Of a stretch of 64,000 bases of DNA, positions 50,429-59,196 are shown in pieces. The notes below the pieces were generated by a model that made no database searches, was not told where the DNA came from, and was given only the letters and a program-made list of their open reading frames with translations. The stretch lies in assembly GCF_900105905.1 (NCBI RefSeq), contig NZ_FNSV01000005.1:7378001-7442000 (forward strand). The letters run 5' to 3'. Each line of letters opens with the position of its first letter. Position 1 is the stretch's first letter. The stretch comes from Rhodococcus koreensis. GTDB taxonomy: Bacteria; Actinomycetota; Actinomycetes; Mycobacteriales; Mycobacteriaceae. The position numbers and the translations under genes are program-made.

Positions 50429-51970
50429 ATGAGCGACAACACCCCGACCGCCCTGGCGGACGAACAGACACGACACCTGAAGAAGTCCCTCGGCCGTTTC
50501 GACATCGTCTTCCTCATCGTCGCGGCGGTGGTGTCGGTCGAGGTTCTCGGTCAGGTCTCCACGTTCGGCGCGGAGACCTTCACCTGGGCACTGGTTCTCG
50601 CGGTGTTCTTCCTGCTGCCGTACGGTCTGATCTTCGCCGAGATCGGCAGCACGTTCACGGGTGAGGGCGGCGTCTACGTGTGGGTCCGGCGGGCGTTCGG
50701 CCGGCCGCTCGCGGCCCTCGCGTCGCTGCTGACGTGGGTGACGCAGCCGGTGTGGGTCGGAGGGTCGATGGCGTTCATCGCCGCCGAGACCTGGAACCAC
50801 TACGTCACCGCGTTCGAGGAGGGGTCGGTGACGGACTACCTGTTCAAGCTCGTCTTCATCTGGCTGACGGTGCTCGCGGCCGTGGTGAGCCTGGCACGTG
50901 GCAAATGGATTCCGACGGTCGGCGCGTTCCTGAAGATCGTCTTCCTGTTGTTCTTCCTCGTCACCACCGGGATCTATGCCGCGAAGAACGGTTTCGCCGG
51001 CATCTCGGCGGGCGACTTCAGCCCCACCCTCACCGGGCTCCTCGGGGTGACGCCGCTGCTGCTGTTCTCCTACCTCGGTTTCGAATCCGGGAACAGTGCC
51101 GCCGGTGAGATGAAGAACCCCGCCCGCGACGTCCCGATCTCGATCGCCCGCGCCTGCGGCATCGCCGCCGCGTCCTACCTGCTGCCGATCTTCGCGATTC
51201 TCCTGGTGGTGCCCGCGGACGACATCACCGGTGTCGGCGGCCTCCTCGAGGCGGTCGCGACCGTGTACAGCGTGTACGGACCCGCCGCACCCGCCATGCT
51301 GACCGTGACCGGGGTGATCTTCGCCGTGATCCTGATGACCCAGGGTGCGGCGTGGATGATCATCAGCGACCGCATGCAGGCGATGGCCGCGGCCGACGGC
51401 GCCTTCTTCGGCGGGTTCTTCGGCCGATTCCATCCCCGCCTCGGAACGCCGGTGCGCGTCAACTTCCTGTCCGGAGTCGTCGCCACCGTCTTCATGATCG
51501 CGGCGATGCAGATCACCGGGTCCGGCGGTTCCATCTTCGCGGTGGTGCTGACGATCTCGATCTCGACGTTCCTGCTCAGCTACCTGATCGTCATCCCGTC
51601 CGCGGTCCGGCTGCGCACGCGGTTCCCGGACGTCGCGCGGCCCTTCCGGGTGCCTACCGGGAACGTCGGCTTCCGCGTCCTCGGCTCCCTCTGCTTCGCC
51701 TGGGTGCTGCTCGGTTCCTGGGTGGCGGTGTTCCCCGGCACGCTGGAATCGGTGTTCGGCCTGGACTACGACTTCGCGGAGATCTGGGGCGTGAGCCAGG
51801 GGACGTTCGAACTGTTCACCCTCGGGACGCTGGCCGTGCTCGCGCTCCTCGGCGCGGTCGGCTACGTGCGGGGCGCGTCGGTGCGGTCCGCGACCGGCCC
51901 GCGCACCGCGCGAGAGGACGGCCCCGGGTCGGAGCCGGACCCCGGCCTCGTGAAGGCCGACGTCCGCTGA
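50429..51970 (+). CDS. APC-superfamily amino acid permease
   Basis: 513 residues with about twelve membrane segments: KKSLGRFDIVFLIVAAVVSV at the N-terminus, YGLIFAEIGSTFTGEGGVYV, then WVRRAFGRPLAALASLLTWV, and LLLFSYLGFESGNSAAGEMK with NPARDVPISI, all typical of AA_permease_2. The ATG follows CGAGGTGCACCG. Its promoter shares a 35-base element with the HpaC-HpaB operon at 56 kb, so the two are probably co-regulated and the permease may bring in that operon's substrate. A LysR gene follows on the same strand. Confidence 0.87.
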   Translation: MSDNTPTALADEQTRHLKKSLGRFDIVFLIVAAVVSVEVLGQVSTFGAETFTWALVLAVFFLLPYGLIFAEIGSTFTGEGGVYVWVRRAFGRPLAALASLLTWVTQPVWVGGSMAFIAAETWNHYVTAFEEGSVTDYLFKLVFIWLTVLAAVVSLARGKWIPTVGAFLKIVFLLFFLVTTGIYAAKNGFAGISAGDFSPTLTGLLGVTPLLLFSYLGFESGNSAAGEMKNPARDVPISIARACGIAAASYLLPIFAILLVVPADDITGVGGLLEAVATVYSVYGPAAPAMLTVTGVIFAVILMTQGAAWMIISDRMQAMAAADGAFFGGFFGRFHPRLGTPVRVNFLSGVVATVFMIAAMQITGSGGSIFAVVLTISISTFLLSYLIVIPSAVRLRTRFPDVARPFRVPTGNVGFRVLGSLCFAWVLLGSWVAVFPGTLESVFGLDYDFAEIWGVSQGTFELFTLGTLAVLALLGAVGYVRGASVRSATGPRTAREDGPGSEPDPGLVKADVR

Positions 51971-52056
51971 CGGCGTCGCGGCCACAGCGGGTGCCGTGGG
52001 TGGCTCCCCGGTCGGAGACCTGCGATCCTGGTGGCCTCAGATCCCGAGGAGAGCGC

Positions 52057-52983
52057 ATGCAACGACGACCTGACGTGACGTTCACCCAGCTCAGGTATTT
52101 CGTCGAGGCCGCGAACTTCTCCAGCATGACGAAGGCCGCCGACGAACTGATGGTCGCGCAGTCGGCGGTCTCGTCGGCGATCTCCCAACTCGAGCACCAG
52201 ATCGGCACCCAGCTGTTCATCCGGCAACGGTCCCGCGGACTCGTTCTCACGGCGGCGGGGGAGGAGATGCTCCGCGACACCCGCAGCGTCCTCGCCCATC
52301 TCGGGGAGGTCCTCGACGCGGCGCGCGGCCACGAGGACAACGTCCGGGGAACGGTGCGCCTGGCCTGTTTCGTCACCCTCACCCCGTTCATCCTCCCGAC
52401 GCTCATCTCGGACCTGCGCGATCAGCACCCCGACCTGGAGGTGGAGGTCGTCGAGACCCAGGCGGAGGCGGTGCGGGCGGCGTTGCGGAACGGCACCGCG
52501 GAACTGGCCCTCACCTACGACCTCGCGCTGGGCGAAGACATGGAGACGGAGACGCTGGGCGTCGCCAGGCCGCACGTCGTGCTGCCGCCGGACCACCGGC
52601 TGGCCGGCCACGACGCGATCGCGCTCGCCGACCTCGAGGGCGAACCGATGGTGCTGCTGGACCTGCCGAGCAGCCGCGACTACTTCCTCGCCATGCTGTC
52701 GGGGTCGGGGGTCACCCCGATGGTCCGCTACCGGTCGGCGAGCTACGAAACGGTGCGTGGGCTCGTCGCCCGCGGCCACGGCTTCTCGATCCTGAACCAG
52801 CGGCCCGCCGAGGGCCGGACGTACGACGGCGGGAGGGTCGCGACACTGCCGATCGCCGACGACGTTCCCGGACTCCCCGTCGTCCTCGCCCGGCTCAAAG
52901 GGGTCCGGAGTACGGCGAGGGCCCGGGCCGTCGCCGAGCGGGCGCGGGCCGTGTTCGCGAAACAGGCACGGACGGCGGGCTAG
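52057..52983 (+). CDS. LysR-family transcriptional regulator
   Basis: 308 residues from ATG 52057, preceded by CGAGGAGAGCGC. N-terminal winged helix: FTQLRYFVEAANFSSMTKAA, then DELMVAQSAVSSAISQLEHQ. The periplasmic-binding-protein-like effector domain follows (GTVRLACFVTLTPFILPTLI). Downstream of the permease by 86 bases. LysR proteins are usually activators responding to a pathway compound; candidates for control are the permease and the HpaB operon sharing an element. The 3' end overlaps the convergent Eis-like gene by 4 bases. Confidence 0.9.
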   Translation: MQRRPDVTFTQLRYFVEAANFSSMTKAADELMVAQSAVSSAISQLEHQIGTQLFIRQRSRGLVLTAAGEEMLRDTRSVLAHLGEVLDAARGHEDNVRGTVRLACFVTLTPFILPTLISDLRDQHPDLEVEVVETQAEAVRAALRNGTAELALTYDLALGEDMETETLGVARPHVVLPPDHRLAGHDAIALADLEGEPMVLLDLPSSRDYFLAMLSGSGVTPMVRYRSASYETVRGLVARGHGFSILNQRPAEGRTYDGGRVATLPIADDVPGLPVVLARLKGVRSTARARAVAERARAVFAKQARTAG

Positions 52984-54185
52984 AACCCCCAGCCCATCTG
53001 GGCGTCGCGGTCGGAGCCGAACGCGTGCTCGAACCGGTCGAGGACGTCGGCATCGGCGGCCCACAGCCGGTTCGCGGCCGCCAATGTCCGCGCCCGGTGC
53101 GCCCCGAGGTACAGGCTGCCGAGCACGTCGAGGTCGAGGACCACCTGCGGTGCGGCGTCGGTCCGTGTACACACGGCCTTGCTGTCCCGGACGGTGAGGG
53201 CGAATGTGCCACCGGCGTCCAGGAACCCGTCGTCGACCTGGACCACGACGTCGAGGTCGCCGCGGAACGTGCGGGCCTCCAGCGCGGCGGGGACGTCCAT
53301 GATCCGCACCCACAACTCGTCGTGACGCGAGGAGGTGCGCACGAGCCGGCCGTCGGTGAGCAGATAGGGCAGCGGATCCTCGGGGGTGAGGTTTGCTTCG
53401 ATGCGGCGTACGAGGTCGAGGCCGAGCATCGCCCGCCACAGCGCAGCGTGGGCGTCGCCGGTGACCGTGCGGATCTCCTCCACCCGGGCGAATGATCCGT
53501 TGTCGCCGGAGGCGCGGCGGTACAGCACGTAGCCGTCGTCGTGGACCAGCCCGAACAAGGCTGTGCCGCCACCGCGCTCGCTCTCGCGGTCGGCGAAGAT
53601 CCGGTTCCACACGATCTCCGGCCGCACCTGCGCACCGGGCGTCACCTGCTGCCAGCGGTGGTAGACGTCCGTGAATGCAGGCCGGGCCTCCGCGGGATGG
53701 ACCATCCGCACACCGCCGGGGTCCGGCGCCTTCGGGTGCGGGACGGCGAACCGGCGGTCGATGCTCACCGTCGACTCGACGGTCGCGGGTCCGTACCCGA
53801 ACCGCCCGTAGATGCCGCCCTCGCTGGCGGTGAGAATCGACAGCGGCACGCCCGACGCCCGGATCCGTGCGTGGTGTTCGGTGTACAGCGCGCGGAGAAC
53901 GCCGCGCCGACGATGGGTGGGCGCGACCGTGACCGCGGTGACGCCCGCCGCCGCGACGCTGCCGCCGCCGGGAACGGTGACGGTCATGGGAATGTCCATC
54001 GTCGCGCCGACGACCTCGTCCCCGTCCAGCGCGATCACCGGTGGTTCGCCGCTGACGAGCTGCCTCCAGTGGGCGGTGAATTCCTCCGTCTGCGGTGTCA
54101 CGAAGCAGATCTCGTTGAGCACGACGATCTTCGGCCAGTCCTGCTCGGTCGCAGTTCTGATCGTGATTCCGCCGATGCTCGTCAT
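52980..54185 (-). CDS. Eis-family N-acetyltransferase
   Basis: 401 residues from ATG 54185 (MTSIGGITIRTATEQDWPKI), close to the ~402 of mycobacterial Eis. The N-terminal GNAT domain has VTAVTVAPTHRRRGVLRALY for acetyl-CoA, the middle a second GNAT-like fold (YGRFGYGPATVES), and the end an SCP2-like domain (LDLDVLGSLYLGAHRART). The protein ends in Phe; in Eis the C-terminal carboxylate is catalytic. Eis proteins acetylate amines such as aminoglycosides and lysines. It is monocistronic and convergent with the LysR gene. Confidence 0.9.
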   Translation of the reverse strand: MTSIGGITIRTATEQDWPKIVVLNEICFVTPQTEEFTAHWRQLVSGEPPVIALDGDEVVGATMDIPMTVTVPGGGSVAAAGVTAVTVAPTHRRRGVLRALYTEHHARIRASGVPLSILTASEGGIYGRFGYGPATVESTVSIDRRFAVPHPKAPDPGGVRMVHPAEARPAFTDVYHRWQQVTPGAQVRPEIVWNRIFADRESERGGGTALFGLVHDDGYVLYRRASGDNGSFARVEEIRTVTGDAHAALWRAMLGLDLVRRIEANLTPEDPLPYLLTDGRLVRTSSRHDELWVRIMDVPAALEARTFRGDLDVVVQVDDGFLDAGGTFALTVRDSKAVCTRTDAAPQVVLDLDVLGSLYLGAHRARTLAAANRLWAADADVLDRFEHAFGSDRDAQMGWGF

Positions 54186-54304
54186 GGTTCGACACTGGCA
54201 CACCCCGCGTGGACTCGCAGCCGAATTTCCGCGCCCGGCCTTGACCGGGCCCGGGTCTTCGGAGAGTCTGAGAACCCGGGCCGACGGGTGAGGGGGACGT
54301 CACG

Positions 54305-54982
54305 ATGTCGAAGGACCGCACCTCGTCTTCGCCGCGCCGGGTGCTGCGCCTGCGCCGGGAGTCCTGGGGATTCGTCATCGGCTCCGTCCTGTTCGGACTC
54401 GCGGCCACGCGGGTGTACGGCGACGCGGTCGGCCCGGAACTCGACAACATCACCTACTTCGTCGGATCGTTGTTCTTCACCGCCGCCGGATTCATCCAGT
54501 TGTCGCTCAGCGGCCGACCGGTACCCGGGGCGGAATCGCACCGGGTGGAACGCTACGACTGGTGGGCCGCACTGATCCAGTTCGTCGGCACGCTCCTGTT
54601 CAACGTGAGTACCGCGGTCGCTCTGATCCAGGGGCTCACCGTCGAACAGGACCGGGTGTGGGGGTGGCGGCCCGACCTCTTCGGGTCGACGGCGTTCCTG
54701 GTCGCCAGCGGTCTGGCGGTGGTGGCCACCACCGAAACCGACAAGCTGTGGGATCCGCACGCCCGCAACTGGCGCAGCACCTGGCTGAACATGATCGGGT
54801 CGGTGGCGTTCGGGGTGTCCGCGGTCGGCGCGTACATCGTCCCGGGCACGGACGTGTTGAAGAACGCGACGGTCGCGGACCTGGGCACGTTCGTGGGCGC
54901 CGTCTGCTTCCTCGTGGCGGCGCTGCTGATGCGCCCGCCTCACCCCAGGTATTCGCCGAACCAGGCGAGGACGCGCTCGTAG
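54305..54982 (+). CDS. YrhK-like integral membrane protein
   Basis: 225 residues with six likely membrane segments: WGFVIGSVLFGLAATRVYG, ITYFVGSLFFTAAGFIQLSL, WWAALIQFVGTLLFNVSTAV, FGSTAFLVASGLAVVA, WLNMIGSVAFGVSAVGAYI and LGTFVGAVCFLVAALLM. The paired FfiGSvlF pattern resembles the YrhK domain, whose function is unknown. Start ATG 54305 lies close behind GAGGGGGACGTCACG. The 3' end overlaps the convergent hydrolase gene by 43 bases. No enzymatic motif seen. Confidence 0.6.
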   Translation: MSKDRTSSSPRRVLRLRRESWGFVIGSVLFGLAATRVYGDAVGPELDNITYFVGSLFFTAAGFIQLSLSGRPVPGAESHRVERYDWWAALIQFVGTLLFNVSTAVALIQGLTVEQDRVWGWRPDLFGSTAFLVASGLAVVATTETDKLWDPHARNWRSTWLNMIGSVAFGVSAVGAYIVPGTDVLKNATVADLGTFVGAVCFLVAALLMRPPHPRYSPNQARTRS

Positions 54983-55848
54983 GCCTCCGCCGCCGCGGTC
55001 GCGTTGTACCGGGGCCCGGTGTCGTTGAAGAACGCGTGATCGGCGCCCGGAACGGTGACGATCTCGTGCGGCAGCCCCGCCTTCGCGAGTGCCGCGGCGG
55101 CGGCGTCGCGGGAGGCGTTCACCCTCGCGTCCAGCTCCGCGTAGATGGCGAGGACCGCGGCCTTCGACCCGGAGAAGTCCGCGCCCTCGGGTAGGGGACC
55201 GTAGAAGGGGACGGCCGCGGCCAGTCGCGGTTCGCCGGATGCGAGGAGTTGCCACACCATCCCACCGCCGAAACAGAACCCGACCGCCGCCGCCTTCTTG
55301 TCCGGTACCCGGCGGCCGAGTTCGTCGACCCCGGACTTCATGTCGGCGACGAAGCGTTCCGGCGGCACAGTGGCCAGCGCGGCGGTGGCCTGGGCCTGGT
55401 CGGTGAACGTCGCGGTCCCGCCCTCCTCCGACAGCAGGTCGACGGCGAGCGCCGAGTAGCCGGCACCGGCGAATCGGCCCGCCACCGAACGGATGTGGTC
55501 GGTGAGGCCCTTGTTCTCGTGGATCACGAGCACCGTTCCGCGAGGCGTGGCCGCTTCGGCCCAGGCGCCCTGCAGGACCCGTCCGTCCGGGCCTGCGAAC
55601 GTCACGGCCTCGGTGCCCACGGCGTCGGCCGTTCCGGGTGGCGGGGGTGTCGCTCCACCGGGTGTCACCGGCGCCGACGTCGACGACTGCTCGTCGCTGC
55701 CGCTCGAGCACGCGGCGAGCAGGGAGGTCGCCGCCGCCACGCCGAGGCCGATGAGTCCGAGCCTGCGCAGCGCCTCCCGGCGCGTCAACAGCCCGTCGGC
55801 GTGGTCGATCGCGATCTCTTCGGCTATGTAGCGCTGCAGTGGCGTCAT
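54940..55848 (-). CDS. Dienelactone-hydrolase-like lipoprotein
   Basis: 302 residues from ATG 55848 (MTPLQRYIAEEIAIDHADG); ATG 55866 is also possible. Residues ~22-50 hold RREALRRLGLIGLGVAAATS then LLAACSSG: a twin-arginine-like start and a lipobox Cys, so the protein is probably exported and lipid-anchored. The mature part is an alpha/beta hydrolase with VIHENKGLTDHIRSVAGRFA, the Cys nucleophile elbow GFCFGGG, an Asp region (AIYAELDARV) and a C-terminal His (GADHAFFND), the dienelactone hydrolase triad Cys-Asp-His. Surface-located members of the family are of unknown substrate. Confidence 0.88.
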   Translation of the reverse strand: MTPLQRYIAEEIAIDHADGLLTRREALRRLGLIGLGVAAATSLLAACSSGSDEQSSTSAPVTPGGATPPPPGTADAVGTEAVTFAGPDGRVLQGAWAEAATPRGTVLVIHENKGLTDHIRSVAGRFAGAGYSALAVDLLSEEGGTATFTDQAQATAALATVPPERFVADMKSGVDELGRRVPDKKAAAVGFCFGGGMVWQLLASGEPRLAAAVPFYGPLPEGADFSGSKAAVLAIYAELDARVNASRDAAAAALAKAGLPHEIVTVPGADHAFFNDTGPRYNATAAAEAYERVLAWFGEYLG

Positions 55849-55936
55849 GATCGTCCCCGTCCGCATCGGCTGATGTAGGAATTATCGCTGGTCCGGGCGC
55901 CGCGGGTCACCCGTTCGCGCTGCATCGATTTTCATT

Positions 55937-55971
55937 ATGCAGTGCTCCACTTATCTGTGTTGTACAGATTT
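55937..55971 (+). promoter_or_regulatory. Shared promoter element, copy B (HpaC-HpaB operon)
   Basis: Matches 50268-50302 at 27 of 35 positions, with an identical 16-base core TGTGTTGTACAGATTT at 55956-55971. Here ATCTGT-GTTGT-ACAGAT (55953-55969) is a perfect inverted repeat with a 5-base spacer. It lies 70 bases before the HpaC-like ATG. Confidence 0.6.
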
Positions 55972-56040
55972 CGCCGTGGACTTCAAGATTGGTTCCACGG
56001 CACGAACTCCTCGCTCACCGCACACAGAAAGGAGCCCGTC

Positions 56041-56661
56041 ATGCCGATCGCCGACCCTCACTCAGCCGTCGAAACGACGGCCCGAACATCGGTGGCCCCA
56101 CCGGTGCCGGACAACTCGACCGCGAACTTCGTCACGGCCATGGGCGCCGTCGCGACCGGGGTCACCGTCGTCGCGACCGACGGTCCCGGCGGGCGCGCCG
56201 CGCAGACCGTGAGCGCGATGTGCTCCGTGTCGGCAGACCCGGCGCTGGTGCTGGTCTGCCTCCACGGACGGAGCCCCGTCAACGACGCGATCTCCGAGAA
56301 CGGCGTCTTCTGCGTCAATGTGCTTGCCACCCAGCACGATCACGTCGCCGACACGTTCGCGGGCCGTCCGTGGCCCGGTAAGCAGCGGTGGGACTTCACC
56401 TGCGGGCACTGGACCGTGGCCGCATCCGGTTCACCCCGCGTGCACGACGCGATCGCGTCGTTCGACTGCGCCGTCCACGAGGTCATCGACGCCGGCACCC
56501 ACCGCGTCTACATCGGGCGTGTCGCCGCCGTGGAGTCGCACTCCGGGGAACCGCTCGTCTATGCGTCCCGCACCTACAGCAAGCCCGCAGCATTCGAACC
56601 TTCCACCTTTCCCGACTACCCGGACGCACACCCCGCGCCCAGGACCAGGAGCACGAAATGA
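56041..56661 (+). CDS. HpaC-like NAD(P)H:flavin reductase
   Basis: 206 residues from ATG 56041, preceded by GAAAGGAGCCCGTC. The flavin reductase split-barrel is shown by FVTAMGAVATGVTVVATDGP, then QTVSAMCSVSADPALVLVCL and GRSPVNDAISENGVFCVNVL, and later VHEVIDAGTHRVYIGRV. It supplies reduced FAD or FMN to the monooxygenase encoded next, whose ATG overlaps its stop (ATGA). First gene of a five-gene coupled operon. Confidence 0.92.
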   Translation: MPIADPHSAVETTARTSVAPPVPDNSTANFVTAMGAVATGVTVVATDGPGGRAAQTVSAMCSVSADPALVLVCLHGRSPVNDAISENGVFCVNVLATQHDHVADTFAGRPWPGKQRWDFTCGHWTVAASGSPRVHDAIASFDCAVHEVIDAGTHRVYIGRVAAVESHSGEPLVYASRTYSKPAAFEPSTFPDYPDAHPAPRTRSTK

Positions 56662-58118
56662 TCCGCACCGGTGACGAATACAGGGAGTCCATCAGGGACG
56701 GTCGTGAGGTCTGGGTCGACGGGGAACGCGTCAAGGACGTCGCCGACCATCCCATGTTCAAGCCGATCGTCGACGTCCGGGCCCGCATCTACGACCTCGC
56801 GCACGCGGAGGCCACGCAGGACGCGATGACCTACGTCGACCCCGACTCCGGTGAACGCAACGCCGTCGCCAACAAGCTGCCCCGCACCCAGCAGGACTGG
56901 CTCGACAAGCGCGCCGCCGTCGACCTGGTGCTCGACGACACCCGGGGTGTGGTCACCCGCGTCGGCGACGAGACCATCGGCGAGATGTGGTCGCTGTTCG
57001 ACGGGCAGGACGTCCTCAACGAGGTGGACCCGCGCTTCTCGGAGAACATCCGCCGCCATCTCGAGCGGTCGATTCGAGAGGATCCGTTCCACGTGTCGGC
57101 GAACACCGACCCCAAGGGCGACCGGTCCAAGGCCCCGCAGGATCAGGACCCCGACATGCTGCTGCACGTCGTGAAGGAGACCGACAACGGCATCGTCGTG
57201 CGCGGCGCCAAGTACGAGACCGCCGCCGCGTATTCCAACCAGGCATTCACCAAGCCGACCATCGCGAACTGGGGCAACAGCGAACTGTCCGACTACGCCG
57301 TCGGATTCGTGCTCGACATGGGTGCGCCGGGGCTGAAGTACATCTCCCGCAACGGGTTCGCCGGCCGCGCACCCGCCGCCGACTACCCGCTCGCCAACCG
57401 GGTCGACGAGGTCGAGTCCCTCGTCGTGTTCGACGACGTCGAGATTCCCTGGGAAGATGTGCTGTTCTACCGGCACACCCGGGCCGCGACATTCATCCGC
57501 TCCACCCTGCACCGCTACAGCGCCTTCCCGTTCGTGCAGCGCACCCTGCACCTCGCCGACCTCATGATCGGATCGGCGCTGTGGAACGTCAAGCAGAGCG
57601 GGCTCGAGAAGCAGCAGGCCGTGCAGGAGAAGCTCGCCCAGCTCGCCTGCTACCGGGAGACGATCAACGCCCACCTCACCGCCGCGATCTCGCTGGCCGA
57701 GCCCAGCCCCGGCGGCCTGCTCATGCCCAACCAGTCCCTGCTCTACACCGGCCGGGTGATGGCGCTCAGCCAGCTGCCCGCGATGATGCACATCGCCCGC
57801 GAACTGTGCGGCGGCCAGATCTGCATCACCCCGGACGCCGCCACGTTCGCCGACCCGGACGTCGCGCCGTGGCTGGAGAAGTTCTACTCCATCAACGACA
57901 ACTGGGTGGCCGACGACCGTCGCAAGCTCCTCGCGTTCGCCCGCGACCTGCTCAACAGCGACTACGCCGGACACCGGCTGACGTTCCAGCTCTTCGCCCA
58001 GTCGCCGCCCTTCGCGCAGCTCGCCGCCGTGTACCGCAACTTCGACTTCGACGGGCCGCTCGGCCTCGTCAAGGCCGCGGCGGGACTGTCCGACAACGTC
58101 GACGGAGATGCCGCATGA
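56658..58118 (+). CDS. HpaB-family two-component flavin-dependent monooxygenase
   Basis: 486 residues, slightly shorter than 4-hydroxyphenylacetate 3-hydroxylases (~520). The family pattern is clear: MIRTGDEYRESIRDGREVWV at the start, HVVKETDNGIVVRGAKYETA, and LAPGLRGTR-like region replaced here by MGAPGLKYISRNGFAGR, then FDDVEIPWEDVLFYRH and CYRETINAHLTAAISLAEP. HpaB enzymes are acyl-CoA-dehydrogenase-fold oxygenases using free reduced flavin; members hydroxylate phenols, pyrroles and other heterocycles or open rings. With RidA, DUF1028 and M20 genes downstream and no aromatic meta-cleavage genes, the substrate is probably a nitrogen compound. This last point is inference. Confidence 0.9.
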   Translation: MIRTGDEYRESIRDGREVWVDGERVKDVADHPMFKPIVDVRARIYDLAHAEATQDAMTYVDPDSGERNAVANKLPRTQQDWLDKRAAVDLVLDDTRGVVTRVGDETIGEMWSLFDGQDVLNEVDPRFSENIRRHLERSIREDPFHVSANTDPKGDRSKAPQDQDPDMLLHVVKETDNGIVVRGAKYETAAAYSNQAFTKPTIANWGNSELSDYAVGFVLDMGAPGLKYISRNGFAGRAPAADYPLANRVDEVESLVVFDDVEIPWEDVLFYRHTRAATFIRSTLHRYSAFPFVQRTLHLADLMIGSALWNVKQSGLEKQQAVQEKLAQLACYRETINAHLTAAISLAEPSPGGLLMPNQSLLYTGRVMALSQLPAMMHIARELCGGQICITPDAATFADPDVAPWLEKFYSINDNWVADDRRKLLAFARDLLNSDYAGHRLTFQLFAQSPPFAQLAAVYRNFDFDGPLGLVKAAAGLSDNVDGDAA

Positions 58119-58528
58119 CCACCCACACCCGCATCCGCCCGTTCAACACCCGCGAGACATACCCGGAACAGAACCTCGACAACGATCTCGCCCAGGCCGT
58201 CGTCGCCGGCGGCGTCGTGTACCTGCGCGGGCAGATCGGCCAGGACCTCGACACGAGGGAGTCCGTCGGAATCGGCGACGTCGAGGCCCAGGCCGAGAAG
58301 GCGATGGCGAACATCGCGATGCTGCTGAAGGAATCGGGCAGCTGCCTCGAGGACGTCGTCAAGGTCACCATCTACCTGGTCGACGTCCGGTACCGGGAGA
58401 CCGTCTACCGGGTGGTCGGGCGCTGGCTTAAGGGTGTGCATCCGGTGTCCACCGGCATCGTCGTCGACGCCCTGGCCCGGCCCGAATGGCTCGTCGAGAT
58501 CGACGCGACGGCAGTGATCAGCTCATGA
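58115..58528 (+). CDS. RidA/YjgF-family protein lacking the catalytic arginine
   Basis: 137 residues; ATG 58115 overlaps the monooxygenase stop. Typical blocks: AVVAGGVVYLRGQIGQD, EKAMANIAMLLKESGSCLED, VVKVTIYLVDVRYRETVYRV and EWLVEIDATAVISS. RidA proteins hydrolyse imines and enamines using an Arg in the 'P-A-R-S' segment; here that segment reads HPVSTGIVV, with Ser at the Arg position, so it belongs to a Rid subgroup without the standard deaminase residue. It may act on an unstable ring-opening product, or have a different reaction. Confidence 0.9.
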   Translation: MTTHTRIRPFNTRETYPEQNLDNDLAQAVVAGGVVYLRGQIGQDLDTRESVGIGDVEAQAEKAMANIAMLLKESGSCLEDVVKVTIYLVDVRYRETVYRVVGRWLKGVHPVSTGIVVDALARPEWLVEIDATAVISS

Positions 58529-59196
58529 CGTTCTCACTCGTCGCCCGTGATCCCGGGGGCGCGTTCGGGATGGTCGTGTGCTCCTCCAGCCCCGCCGTGG
58601 CGTCGCGCTGCCTGCACGTGCGGTCCGGCGTCGGCGTCGTCGCCTCCCAGAACGTCACCAATCCGCAGCTGGGACCGATCGGCCTGGACGCGCTCGCGTC
58701 TGGCGATAACGCGGAAGTCGCGCTGAAATCCGTACTCGCGCAAGAGAAGTTCCCGGACTACCGGCAGATCGTCGTCGTGGATGCGGACGGCGGCACCGCG
58801 GTGCACTCGGGCGCGCGGACGCTGGGCATCCACAGCAGCGCGCAGGGCGGCGGGGCCGCCGTCGCAGGCAACATGCTCCGCGACGAAGGCGTCATCCGGT
58901 CGCTGCTGTTCGGCTACGTGTCGAGCACGGCCCCGACGTTCGAGGGCCGGTTGCTCGACGGTCTCACCGCCGCGGTCACCGCGGGCGGCGAGGCCGGACC
59001 CGTGCACTCCGCGGGAATGCAGGTGGTCGAGGACGTGCCGTGGGCCGTCACCGATCTGCGTGTCGACTGGCACGACGACCCGGTCGGCGAACTGCGCCGG
59101 CTGTGGACGGTGTGGGAGCCGCAGAAGCGGGACTACCGGGTGCGGGGCGTCGACCCCACGGCCGCCCCGTCCTACGGCGTGCCGGGTGACCTATGA
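58525..59196 (+). CDS. DUF1028 protein (Ntn-hydrolase-like)
   Basis: 223 residues; ATG 58525 overlaps the RidA stop. MTFSLVARDPGGAFGMVVCS, then VGVVASQNVTNPQLGPIGLD and GAAVAGNMLRDEG are DUF1028 hallmarks. The family has a fold related to N-terminal-nucleophile hydrolases, and Thr2 would be exposed after Met removal. DUF1028 genes often lie beside RidA and peptidase or amidohydrolase genes, suggesting amide or lactam hydrolysis, but no reaction is established. The ATG of the next gene overlaps its stop. Confidence 0.88.
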   Translation: MTFSLVARDPGGAFGMVVCSSSPAVASRCLHVRSGVGVVASQNVTNPQLGPIGLDALASGDNAEVALKSVLAQEKFPDYRQIVVVDADGGTAVHSGARTLGIHSSAQGGGAAVAGNMLRDEGVIRSLLFGYVSSTAPTFEGRLLDGLTAAVTAGGEAGPVHSAGMQVVEDVPWAVTDLRVDWHDDPVGELRRLWTVWEPQKRDYRVRGVDPTAAPSYGVPGDL

